64,000 nucleotides of DNA from a virus: the IMG/VR virus record IMGVR_UViG_3300031215_000012, positions 1 through 64,000 of that record; one strand, written 5' to 3'. Numbering within the stretch: the stretch's first letter is position 1; each line of letters opens with the position of its first letter. The translations under genes and the position numbers were made by a program. Below, one piece after another: positions 1 through 8,566 of the stretch. Under the pieces are notes generated by a model that saw only the letters and a list, made by a program, of their open reading frames with translations, had not been told where the DNA came from and made no database searches.

Positions 1-1046
1 TGGTCATATATATCATAATAAATTAAAACAGTATTGAATGAAAAATCATCTGCTTCTGCAGTTGCATTCAGTTCTGAAATTGTTTGTACAGAAGTATTAT
101 TTGCTATTTTAGTATATTTAGAATTAGTCCAATCAATTACAGCGCCATCCATATCAGATAATAAAACTCTATATGGACTTGTTCCAGCCAAAGAATTAGA
201 TGCTTCAATAGTAGTGTTTGTAACTGCTCCAAAAGTGTTTTCTGTTGTATAGAAATCATTAATTGTATCAGGGAAATATGCTTTAATAGACATTCTTGGG
301 TCTGCAGGTGCAGTTCTTCCTTCAATATCATCACCATTTGTTCCATACCATTGTACAGAAGGTTCATAGTTATTATCAGATATTGTATTAAACAATACTG
401 TTGGTGTACTTCCATGTTCAGTTGGTATGTGAAGATAAACTTGTGTATATGCTTCCCCACCTCTATTAACATTATTAATTAAATCAATATCACCTAAATA
501 TTTTACAACTCTATTATATGTATTAATACTAGTATTGTTAGTATTTTGTGCTTCTTCTACAAAAAGGTTTGGTACAGTCGCATCTACATCTGTTGCGTTT
601 TCAAATCTAATTGCACCTATGTCTGCAACCCATTTCCAGAATAATCTTTCTGTAACAGATTGGTAATTAGAACTATCATATAAATTACCATTAGAATTAG
701 TTTTATTAAGAACTATATTTTCCCAGTTAAGAACATAATTCTGGAAACTATTGGCAATATAAGTATTTTCTTGTTGATTACCATTTATCATATCATCCAA
801 CACATTAGTATTAAAACTACCAAAAGGTGTTGTATTTTGTCTATTTCCTAATGATTGCCAAACAATATTGTTTGATCCATTATTTGGAATATCAACTGAT
901 GGTAAGTCTAATGCTGCGAATTTGCTAAATGTGAATCTGAAATTGTCATCACTAAAAGTTTTAGCAATATCGTTTGCTGAACTATTAAAGACAAAAATGG
1001 TACCTCCTTGTGTTCTCAAACTTCGTAATAGTGGTGTTGCTGACAT
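1..1046 (-). CDS. virion structural protein (tail/baseplate), 3' part beyond window
   Basis: The reading frame opens at ATG 1046 and stays open on the minus strand to the window edge, giving 348 visible codons; the C-terminus lies outside. The N-terminus reads MSATPLLRSLRTQGGT followed by a segment FRFTFSKFAALDLP. From memory this resembles a large structural protein found in T4-like phages, but the family name is not certain. The body is rich in N, T, S and aromatic residues, as expected for beta-rich tail proteins. It lies downstream of the wedge genes gp25, gp6 and the gp7-like gene, in the same direction, but behind two hairpins, so it probably has its own transcript. Role in tail or baseplate is inferred from position. 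Confidence 0.65.
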   Translation of the reverse strand, partial: MSATPLLRSLRTQGGTIFVFNSSANDIAKTFSDDNFRFTFSKFAALDLPSVDIPNNGSNNIVWQSLGNRQNTTPFGSFNTNVLDDMINGNQQENTYIANSFQNYVLNWENIVLNKTNSNGNLYDSSNYQSVTERLFWKWVADIGAIRFENATDVDATVPNLFVEEAQNTNNTSINTYNRVVKYLGDIDLINNVNRGGEAYTQVYLHIPTEHGSTPTVLFNTISDNNYEPSVQWYGTNGDDIEGRTAPADPRMSIKAYFPDTINDFYTTENTFGAVTNTTIEASNSLAGTSPYRVLLSDMDGAVIDWTNSKYTKIANNTSVQTISELNATAEADDFSFNTVLIYYDIYD

Positions 1047-1079
1047 ATATATTCTTTTATTTTGTATCTGATTAAATAA

Positions 1080-1117
1080 AGAAAGGGAATTGTTGGATTA
1101 GAGTCCTATCCCTTTCT
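1080..1117 (-). terminator. hairpin in leader of the first structural gene
   Basis: A 9-bp inverted repeat (AGAAAGGGA at 1080-1088, TCCCTTTCT at 1109-1117) surrounds a 20-base loop. On the minus strand it is followed by TTTATTT. It may be a second, weaker terminator behind the one at 1145-1175, or a 5' leader structure of the gene starting at 1046. Confidence 0.4.
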
Positions 1118-1144
1118 AAAATAACTTATGATATTTAATCAAAC

Positions 1145-1175
1145 AAAAAAACCCACTATTTCTAGTAGGTTTGTT
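1145..1175 (-). terminator. rho-independent terminator
   Basis: Stem AACCCACTA (1150-1158) and TAGTAGGTT (1163-1171) with a 4-base loop. Read on the minus strand it ends in a run of T. It sits about 55 bases after the stop of the 170-aa structural gene and should end the baseplate transcript. Confidence 0.7.
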
Positions 1176-1228
1176 TTGTTATTAATTTTTATGTTCTTTT
1201 AACTTAATAAATCCCACGTTTGTGTGTT

Positions 1229-1741
1229 TTATCCTAACGTTACCCAAACAGTTCCATTCCATCCTTTGAATGTTTTTGATGTGTCGTCAAATGTTATTAT
1301 ATGTGGACCTGTTGCACCTAAAACTAAATCTGTAAGTTGTGGAGTTGTCATTTTTGGAACTTCAATTGCTACGAAGTCATTTAATCCTAAAATATGATCT
1401 CCATTCGGTCCTGTTGAACCAATTGCTAATTTATCAATGATTTGAGAGTTATCACTACCCAATTCGATTGATGCTCCATCTTGTATTGCTTTGATGTTAC
1501 CTGTTTGTAAGTTAATATTACCACCTTGTACATCTATACCTGATGTACTTACTATTACTTGTTTTGTTGTAACAGTATTATCAGCACCTATGTTAGAATT
1601 ATCAAATCTACCAGTTGTTGTATTAATAATACCTAATAATTGATTGATAGCATCTGTATTAATCTTAAAGTTATCATTGATAGTTATTCTATCTGCTGAT
1701 ACTGAGTTAGTTCCCTTTAATGTTTTTATTGTTATTGCCAT
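1229..1741 (-). CDS. small virion structural / fiber-like protein
   Basis: 170 aa. The N-terminus (MAITIKTLKGTNSVSADRI) is followed by a repetitive polar region. Two short collagen-like bits (GSTGPNG, GATGPH) recall the large fiber at 20035-23565, and the C-terminus FKGWNGTVWVTLG is a W-G-x-W ending often seen in tail-fiber and surface proteins. No enzymatic motif is visible. It follows the gp7-like gene closely and precedes a terminator, so it is the last gene of the baseplate operon. A role as a short fiber or baseplate decoration is inferred from composition and context; no specific family is recognised. Confidence 0.55.
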   Translation of the reverse strand: MAITIKTLKGTNSVSADRITINDNFKINTDAINQLLGIINTTTGRFDNSNIGADNTVTTKQVIVSTSGIDVQGGNINLQTGNIKAIQDGASIELGSDNSQIIDKLAIGSTGPNGDHILGLNDFVAIEVPKMTTPQLTDLVLGATGPHIITFDDTSKTFKGWNGTVWVTLG

Positions 1742-1766
1742 TTCTAATTTGTTTTTTAATTTTTAA

Positions 1767-4700
1767 TTAGAGTACTCTAATTAATCCATTTTTTATAACG
1801 GTTTTTTTATTTCCGTTTGTGTCTTCCAATTCTAAAGATATATTATATTCTCCTTCTTCTGTGAATAAATAAACCATATATTTATTCAACCAATCAAATA
1901 CTACTTCACCTGTTTCAACTTTTGTTATTCTCCAAACTGGGTTTTTATAACCAGGCATCTTTGACATAACATAATTAAAATACACTTGTGTATAAGGTTT
2001 AATATCTCGTTGATAATAAAGAACATCTAAACTGTTCCAAGTTGCATTTGTTGTTATACTTCGAGCATATTCACCACCATATACATTATTGTATTTAATA
2101 ATGTTAATTTCATTACTTATGTAAAATCTTTTATATGCTATTATTTTTTCATCAGCAAGTGCGGTACCTCCTTGATAAGAGCGAACGATATTAAATTCCC
2201 ATTCTTGAAAGGGTGAATTTACGTTTAAATCCTCAGATAAATCCAATAAAGTTGTGATAGTTCCAGGAATAATATAAGTCATTCCATCAATTTCAATAGA
2301 ACCTCCAGTTGCTCCTGTGGCACCTGATAAAATATTATCAGTTGTATAAATATCAAATGTTGATGTTACATCACCAATTGCACCAAATCCATTTAGTGGT
2401 GTATTATAAGGTGATATTATAGCTTCATTTGTGTTAAAATAAAATCTATTAGGTGCTTCAAATTGTTTTGAAACTGCAACTATTTTATGTATAGTTGTTG
2501 CCCCATATTCTACAATTGGTCTATATTCATATATAAAACTAGATAAAATAGGATAGGTTGTTTCATCCAATGCACTTAATTGTGTTGTATAATCAATATA
2601 TACGCCTTTTTCTGTACTTGGTAATGATATATTTCTTGATAATGTTAATGTTTCTAATTCAACTCCACTTTCTCTATTAACAATTATGTCAATTGAAGTA
2701 GCACCTATATTAATATCTGTAATATAGAATTTAGTAAATGTAGGACTTAAAGTGTCCCAATATAAATGATCTGCTTCATCCCATGTAATATCATCATCAA
2801 GATTTTTCCATGTATAAGAGTTAATATCACCTTTACTTCTTAAAATTGCATCTTGATTAACTAAATTTTGATAGAATTCAACTCTATCTGTACTGTGCCA
2901 TGTTATTAAAGCGTCATTTGTTATTGTATTTGGTAAGAATGGTAAATCCCATGTACTTGCCATTTCATCCCAAGAAATATTTTCTAATTCATCCCAAGTT
3001 ACATCATGAAAATCCATTATTTTCCAAGCAGTAAAGTTTGGCATTTTTTGTTCAACTGTAATATAACTAACTTCTGTATTTCTACTAAATGATCCATACA
3101 TATCATATAAAGTCAATTCAACTGTATATTCACCTTCGTGTGGTAAATTTACTGCCCATTCCTTTAATAATCTTGGATTACCTTTTATAGATTTTTCCCA
3201 ATAAGGTGTTTCGTCAGTTGCATCTTTGTAGATATACCATTCAATTTCATAAAAATTTGAATTTCCTATATCATCCCAAGAAACACCACTAAATGGATCA
3301 TTTGCTGTTGCACCCATGTTGTATGATGCAGTTGGGAATCCGGCATCTGAAGAAAGGTCAAAATCATTATAATTATGTTTTTCGTCAAGACTGTTCCAAG
3401 TTACTTCTGTATCTTGCCATGTAATATCAAAACTTGTGTTTTTTAATAATATAGGATAACCAACAGGAATTTCTTCGTTGTTGTCTAATTCTAATACATT
3501 AAAATTTCTATCAAAGAAATATTGTAAATAAGCTTCTTTGTAATTATCCACAGGAAGATCACCATGTAAGAAATCTTGATATGATAAAACAGGAACTCCA
3601 CCTGCATAAGAACCTTGTGTTACTACTGAATCTAAAATAGCACCTGTATCGAATCTTTCAACGAATAAAATTTGATTTCCATCTAAATTTATATAGAATT
3701 GGTCAAAGGGGGCTCCTAAAGTTAGAAGTCCTTCGTATAATGCTAACATGTTGTCATTATCAGTACTTTGATATGTTGCTGTTATTTCAAATCCTACGTT
3801 ACTAACAGTATCGTATATTTTTAATGTGTTATCATAGAATGAATTTGTTAATGTAAATTCACGTACTTTTAATGTACTTGTACCATCTAAAATTAAATCA
3901 GGACCAATTTTAGCACCTACCCATTCTAAAGGTCTTAAATCTTGTATAAATCCATAAGATGATGGAAATACAGAAAATGTTGGGTTAATATTAATATCAA
4001 TACTATCAACTCTATTAAATGAATTCCAATAATTTAATTCTATTTTTGTATAATATAATGCTTCACCTACAATATCAACTATTCTACTGTTTAACGGTAA
4101 AAAGTATTTTTTTAATTTATCTTTAAGTGCGTATAGTTTTATTAAAATTTCATCAATTGTGAATTGAAAAGTTTCTTGTGTTATTGGTAAACCATCTTCA
4201 TCAAATTCACCAGTTTCTTCCGTAATTTGATAGTACATTCCAAATTTATTCGTTTTAGAATAAATTTTAGATGGGAATAAGTCGGATAATTCCTTTGTGT
4301 TATTAGAATTTAATAATACACTTTCAATATCAACAGGTCTTAATTTACCAAAGTTCTCTGAATCAACTTTTACGTTTTTCCAGTATTCTTTTATTGCTAA
4401 AGATTCAAATCCAAAATATTTTACAATATTGATTAATGCTTTGTAACTACCAAGATACGGAAAAATATTGTGAAATTCAAGTAAAAGTTCTTTTCTTTTC
4501 TTGTTTACTAAATTAAAATCAATTTCTTCCTCTTTTACATTCATTGAATCGAAGATTAAAAAATCTTTTGAATTCAATGTGTGACCCATTGTTTCTAATA
4601 ATAATGGTAATCTTGTATCTTCGGCAACAGTATCAACAAAGAAAAATACTTCACCTATTTGTTCTTTAGACATATTATCTCTAAAGTACATATTCACTTT

Positions 4701-5192
4701 ACCAACAAATGAATTTTCGTCACTTGCAGAAAATCCTATATTTGCTGTTTGATAATCTTGTCTTAAAATATTAATATCATAAGAATCTGGGATGTTTGTA
4801 TATGTGATACCACCTTTAACTACATCTGAAAATGAGGCATCATACGTAGCTTCTATCGTCATTTCTGTTTTTTTATTAATATAGTATGCATCGTTATCTA
4901 AAGTGATGCTATACACAAAGAAATTATCTTCTGCTGTTTTATCAATTTCAAAAACTATTTCACATTCATCATTAGTAATATTAGTAGGTTTTACATACAG
5001 GAATTTATTATATTCATCACTATAAACCTTTTCAAGTACAATTACTTGTTCTGATTCAATTAATTCAACAGAAACAGCCTGTTCTGCAAGGGTATAGTTT
5101 CCCCTGTACAATCCACTTGTTGAATCGTAAAATAAGTTAAGGTTATTACCTTTTTTATTGAAGAAATGTAGATTTTCCTTTTTTATAGACAT
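1767..5192 (-). CDS. large baseplate wedge protein, gp7-like by position
   Basis: 1141 aa, comparable to T4 gp7 (about 1030 aa), and placed downstream of gp25 and gp6 as in T4 wedge clusters. The first 250 residues are beta-rich. Residues about 580-1000 carry recurrent Trp/Asp motifs of the form (I/V)(T/S)WDx(L/M/A), for example VTWDEL, ISWDEM, ITWDEA, VSWDDI and TWNSL, suggesting repeated beta-sandwich units. No catalytic motif was seen. The assignment as gp7 equivalent rests on size and gene order rather than recognised sequence identity. Another large wedge-to-fiber connector is possible. Confidence 0.5.
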   Translation of the reverse strand: MSIKKENLHFFNKKGNNLNLFYDSTSGLYRGNYTLAEQAVSVELIESEQVIVLEKVYSDEYNKFLYVKPTNITNDECEIVFEIDKTAEDNFFVYSITLDNDAYYINKKTEMTIEATYDASFSDVVKGGITYTNIPDSYDINILRQDYQTANIGFSASDENSFVGKVNMYFRDNMSKEQIGEVFFFVDTVAEDTRLPLLLETMGHTLNSKDFLIFDSMNVKEEEIDFNLVNKKRKELLLEFHNIFPYLGSYKALINIVKYFGFESLAIKEYWKNVKVDSENFGKLRPVDIESVLLNSNNTKELSDLFPSKIYSKTNKFGMYYQITEETGEFDEDGLPITQETFQFTIDEILIKLYALKDKLKKYFLPLNSRIVDIVGEALYYTKIELNYWNSFNRVDSIDININPTFSVFPSSYGFIQDLRPLEWVGAKIGPDLILDGTSTLKVREFTLTNSFYDNTLKIYDTVSNVGFEITATYQSTDNDNMLALYEGLLTLGAPFDQFYINLDGNQILFVERFDTGAILDSVVTQGSYAGGVPVLSYQDFLHGDLPVDNYKEAYLQYFFDRNFNVLELDNNEEIPVGYPILLKNTSFDITWQDTEVTWNSLDEKHNYNDFDLSSDAGFPTASYNMGATANDPFSGVSWDDIGNSNFYEIEWYIYKDATDETPYWEKSIKGNPRLLKEWAVNLPHEGEYTVELTLYDMYGSFSRNTEVSYITVEQKMPNFTAWKIMDFHDVTWDELENISWDEMASTWDLPFLPNTITNDALITWHSTDRVEFYQNLVNQDAILRSKGDINSYTWKNLDDDITWDEADHLYWDTLSPTFTKFYITDINIGATSIDIIVNRESGVELETLTLSRNISLPSTEKGVYIDYTTQLSALDETTYPILSSFIYEYRPIVEYGATTIHKIVAVSKQFEAPNRFYFNTNEAIISPYNTPLNGFGAIGDVTSTFDIYTTDNILSGATGATGGSIEIDGMTYIIPGTITTLLDLSEDLNVNSPFQEWEFNIVRSYQGGTALADEKIIAYKRFYISNEINIIKYNNVYGGEYARSITTNATWNSLDVLYYQRDIKPYTQVYFNYVMSKMPGYKNPVWRITKVETGEVVFDWLNKYMVYLFTEEGEYNISLELEDTNGNKKTVIKNGLIRVL

Positions 5193-5198
5193 TTATTG

Positions 5199-5420
5199 TT
5201 ATTTATTTGGATTATCCTCTGTGTAATTATAAAGATTCTCAAGAAGTTTTACAGAATAATAGTTATTCATTTTAATCATTTCTAATTTCTTTAAAAATCC
5301 GCTCATAATTTCATTTGGTGTACCTGTTAGGTATGGGGACATAGTTTTTTCAAATATGTCTAATTCCTCTTCTTTAACAGGTTCGTATGCTTGTTGTATT
5401 TGCGATTTACTCAGTCTCAT
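5199..5420 (-). CDS. small protein between wedge genes
   Basis: 73 aa, acidic and helical (MRLSKSQIQQAYEPVKEEEL). It lies between the gp6-like and gp7-like genes with gaps of 6-8 bases, so it is almost certainly translated from the same mRNA. It has no recognised domain. A baseplate assembly or connector function is possible from context only. Confidence 0.55.
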   Translation of the reverse strand: MRLSKSQIQQAYEPVKEEELDIFEKTMSPYLTGTPNEIMSGFLKKLEMIKMNNYYSVKLLENLYNYTEDNPNK

Positions 5421-5428
5421 GATTTACC

Positions 5429-7237
5429 TTATTTTCTTGGTATTGATTCTCTAACTACGATATTTAGTGCTGATAAATTATCAGTATTTATACCGTCTAT
5501 ATATTCTATTCCATTTCTATCAAAGAATCCACCTCTAATAAGTGGTAATTCTTTATTTCCAATAACAATATCCCCAAATTCGTCTAATCCTAAGTTTGGA
5601 TTTTCTCCAGGTGTTAAAATTATTTTTTCTGTTGTTTCTATTACTGTACTATCATTCAAGTTAGGAACATCTACATTTTCTCTAACTTTGTTCAATAGGA
5701 CATTTGTAGCTTCTGTGTTATTATAATTAATGTTTTTGAAATAATATCCATTAGCAATTGCCGTTTCATTTACTTCTGAAATAAAATCAACATAAACAGA
5801 ATCTACTCCACTAACTTCTTCAATTATTTTAATAATATCAGAACGTGGAATTTTATCTCTTCTTTGTAAAGAAAGGAAATATTCACCTACTTTGTCTGTA
5901 ATTTCTGCAGAAACAACATCTTGACTTACAATATCATCAAATACTCTAATAAAAACATTTAGTGAATATCTTGTAATGATAGGGTCAATTATTTTTAATT
6001 CTGTTGAAATTAATTGTCTACCACTTTTGTTAATAACATCATATACAGCATCTTTATCTTGTTCTGTTAAGTAGAAATTATTTATATCTGTACTAAAGTA
6101 ATCTGAATTACTTTGTACTTTTCTTGTAATGTCTGGTAATAAAAATAAATATACAATATTATCATCATCTAAATATTGATCTCCAAATGTATTAAAGGCA
6201 TCTATGTAACTGAATTGGTTGTACTTAGATAAGAAATAAGTATAATTAGTAGGATTAGCAAGTACTAAACCTCTACTATTTTTATTCATTAAAAACCTTG
6301 TAAGTTCTTTATTCTCAGCGTCTGCACCCATAGTAATCTTTTTAGAAATACTAACATCAAACACTTCGTTTAGATCCAATTCGCCACCAATTCCATCAGA
6401 AACTTCATCAACAAACTCAAAAATAATAGAAGATGAGGATTCTCCGAGGTTTCCACCAGAACCACTTGAAGCAATCCAGTCGATCTGTATATTTTCACCA
6501 ACTTCTGGTATGTACCCATAATCCGGATTACCAAAATATATATCCACTCCACCATTTATTCCCGTTTTCACTAGAACCCCTTTTTCGTTCTTTTTCATGT
6601 CATAAAGGGATTCGAATTTTTTAAATTCTTGACCATTAACAGAAATAGTAACTGTATCGTTTTCAATCTGTGCGAATCTTGTTGGAATGTTGAATGATTG
6701 TAAATCAACTCCATTACCTGTAAAGTTCGATGTATTTAATTCCCCTTCTATAACTTGAAAGGACATTAAATTAGAACTTGACTTTGGAATATAGACTGAA
6801 TCAGTGTCTAATAACACTAAATAATTTTTTTGATTGTTTTTACACAACATTTTTGTGTAATTTACTATTTGAATATTAGAACCTGGAATATCATTTGCAA
6901 CTCCTGGTTTAATTTTCATTGAAATTTCTCCTTTTGCACTTATTGGTCTACTAGGATTGTGACCTGTTAGTCTTGCAAGACCTAATATAGAATTTTCTTT
7001 ATATGCTGTTAGTATGTTTCTTTCGTTTAAAGAATCTTCTAAATAGAAGTATTGTAATTTGTTTAATTCGTTTAAAACATCAATAATTTGTCCATAAGGA
7101 CTTGATGGTGAAAAGTTTAAATCTCTTTTGTCATATTCTTTAACTAGAAACGTTTCTAATTGTTGTTTTAGTTGGTCATCGAATAACCTACTCTTATCTA
7201 TAATCTTATTAACTTGGTCTTTTGCTTTCTTTGACAT
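5429..7237 (-). CDS. baseplate wedge protein gp6 (Baseplate J-like)
   Basis: 602 aa, close to T4 gp6 (660 aa). The N-terminus (about 30-100) has the conserved helical region including SPYGQIIDVLNEL and LGLARLTGHNPSRP. The middle is beta-rich, with NEVFDVSISKKITMGADAENKELTRFLMN. The C-terminal third has the gp6/gpJ-type domain around LISTELKIIDPIITRYSLNVFIRVF and a late repeat-like segment. gp6 dimers form the inner ring of the T4 baseplate. It sits just after gp25, as in many contractile tails. A TTAAATA element lies about 20 bases before its ATG. Confidence 0.8.
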   Translation of the reverse strand: MSKKAKDQVNKIIDKSRLFDDQLKQQLETFLVKEYDKRDLNFSPSSPYGQIIDVLNELNKLQYFYLEDSLNERNILTAYKENSILGLARLTGHNPSRPISAKGEISMKIKPGVANDIPGSNIQIVNYTKMLCKNNQKNYLVLLDTDSVYIPKSSSNLMSFQVIEGELNTSNFTGNGVDLQSFNIPTRFAQIENDTVTISVNGQEFKKFESLYDMKKNEKGVLVKTGINGGVDIYFGNPDYGYIPEVGENIQIDWIASSGSGGNLGESSSSIIFEFVDEVSDGIGGELDLNEVFDVSISKKITMGADAENKELTRFLMNKNSRGLVLANPTNYTYFLSKYNQFSYIDAFNTFGDQYLDDDNIVYLFLLPDITRKVQSNSDYFSTDINNFYLTEQDKDAVYDVINKSGRQLISTELKIIDPIITRYSLNVFIRVFDDIVSQDVVSAEITDKVGEYFLSLQRRDKIPRSDIIKIIEEVSGVDSVYVDFISEVNETAIANGYYFKNINYNNTEATNVLLNKVRENVDVPNLNDSTVIETTEKIILTPGENPNLGLDEFGDIVIGNKELPLIRGGFFDRNGIEYIDGINTDNLSALNIVVRESIPRK

Positions 7238-7259
7238 TTAGGAACAATTGTTTTTATAT

Positions 7260-7622
7260 TTAATTGACAACCATTCTTACTAAGTTGTCATCTTCTACTA
7301 AAATCTCAATAATTGCAGCATCGCTAGTACCTACTTTGTAGAATTCTACCTTTATTTCGTATCTGAATTCTCCAGATAATGCACAATTTCTTGAAATTTG
7401 TTGACTTATTGCTTGTACTAATTCACTTTCACCAACATTAAAGTTATGTAAATAGGATTGTAACCCAACACCATAATTAGCTCTTCCTAAAACAGTCGTT
7501 GGTGGTGTACCTAAAACCATTTCAATTTCTTGTAAAAACCCTTCAAGTTTATCGTTATTTTCTATATTGTTTTTACTATAATTGGTTTTATTAGGTCTGC
7601 GGATGTAAATATCTGTTGCCAT
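7260..7622 (-). CDS. baseplate wedge protein gp25
   Basis: 120 aa, matching T4 gp25 (132 aa). The conserved core reads EGFLQEIEMVLGTPPTTVLGRANYG, with the acidic and Pro/Gly features of the gp25/W family, followed by a beta-rich tail. gp25 starts sheath polymerisation at the baseplate. TTAAATA lies 5 bases before the ATG. The preceding small broken gene ends only three bases upstream of this start. Confidence 0.85.
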   Translation of the reverse strand: MATDIYIRRPNKTNYSKNNIENNDKLEGFLQEIEMVLGTPPTTVLGRANYGVGLQSYLHNFNVGESELVQAISQQISRNCALSGEFRYEIKVEFYKVGTSDAAIIEILVEDDNLVRMVVN

Positions 7623-7625
7623 ATC

Positions 7626-7771
7626 CTATTTAATTATTCTTTTATAGAACTTTGATTTTTTTAACTTATCTATCTTTTCTAATATTGAAGTATGTTCTTC
7701 TGAATCCATACCATCAAGTACAAATGCGGCAGCAGGGCTTTTTCCTTCGTTTAAATATTCGTTTAATCCAT
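7626..7771 (-). pseudogene. broken small gene with capsid-targeting leader
   Basis: A reading frame ending at TAG 7626-7628 encodes GLNEYLNEGKSPAAAF and about 35 further codons, a leader like those of the capsid-targeted proteins at 26-28 kb and 51-54 kb. No in-frame start is present: the nearest ATG (7771) is one base out of frame, and the frame otherwise runs in from the preceding gene across its TAG stop. One missing base after the ATG would give a normal short protein. It may be a degraded gene, a sequence error, or a stop read through from the upstream gene; the first is preferred. Confidence 0.5.
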
Positions 7772-7778
7772 CAGTGTG

Positions 7779-8549
7779 CTACATAGACCCCGTGTGGAGA
7801 AAGAAATCACTTCCACCTCTCATACTTTTAACTTCTTCTTTAACTTCATCAACTTGCTCTTTTCCTTGTTCGTAATACCTATCATAATTAATAGTTGCAT
7901 TACCAGGTAAGTTCATAGTGAAAGTACCTAAGATGTTCGCTAATTGCATTTTAGAGTGTCCTAAACAATAGTGAAAGAATAAATCTAATCCATAAAGTGC
8001 TTCTAAAGGTGCTCTAACTTCACAATCTAATAAAAAATCAGGTGAATTTTCTAAAGAACCTTTTAAGAAAAGTTTATTTGTACCTCTACTGTATGTATAT
8101 GATATTGGAAAGTTCATAATGTGATACATTAAATCTCCCCAAGAAGATGCAATAACAAATCCTAAAACTGCATCAGATTGCATAGTATCTTCAGCACCTG
8201 AAAATCCACCATTTACACCCCAGTTTGATGCTAAGTATTTATCAAAAGAAAAATCAGGATAACCATTCATTTTTCTTGATGAAACTGTATCTTTAGCAAC
8301 CGCACTTACAGAATAAATACAACTTGGTAGTGTAATCTTTCTTGTTGCTTGAAATTCTTTGTTATTTGCCCAAACTTCAGCAGGGATTGATAAGTAAATA
8401 TTATCAACACCGTCATCCCAATTTCTATGAAACCATTGAGCAGCATATTTAACAATATTATCAATTGCAGCTTCTGGAACACTGAAAGGTAGACTGCATC
8501 CAACCGTAATGGCAGTACTTAGTTCATCGTAAAATTCTCTTTTAGTCAT
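7779..8549 (-). CDS. virion-associated protein of unknown family
   Basis: 256 aa. It has a helical N-terminus (MTKREFYDELSTAITVGCSL), a middle with beta character (IPAEVWANN, RKITLPSCIYSVSAV) and a charged helical C-terminus. Position between an enzyme-like gene and gp25 inside the baseplate cluster suggests a structural or neck role, but no family was recognised. Start ATG 8549 has GTAAATA shortly upstream. The stop TAG is followed in the same frame by the capsid-targeting-like sequence described at 7626-7771. Confidence 0.55.
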   Translation of the reverse strand: MTKREFYDELSTAITVGCSLPFSVPEAAIDNIVKYAAQWFHRNWDDGVDNIYLSIPAEVWANNKEFQATRKITLPSCIYSVSAVAKDTVSSRKMNGYPDFSFDKYLASNWGVNGGFSGAEDTMQSDAVLGFVIASSWGDLMYHIMNFPISYTYSRGTNKLFLKGSLENSPDFLLDCEVRAPLEALYGLDLFFHYCLGHSKMQLANILGTFTMNLPGNATINYDRYYEQGKEQVDEVKEEVKSMRGGSDFFLHTGSM

Positions 8550-8566
8550 AATGTATTTACTTTGTT

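Noticed and set aside
7779-8549. TAG recoding (alternative genetic code) suggested by an in-frame leader after the stop
   Set aside because: Nearly all genes end in TAA, other TAG stops are followed by clean gene boundaries, and no gene has an internal TAG that would need recoding.
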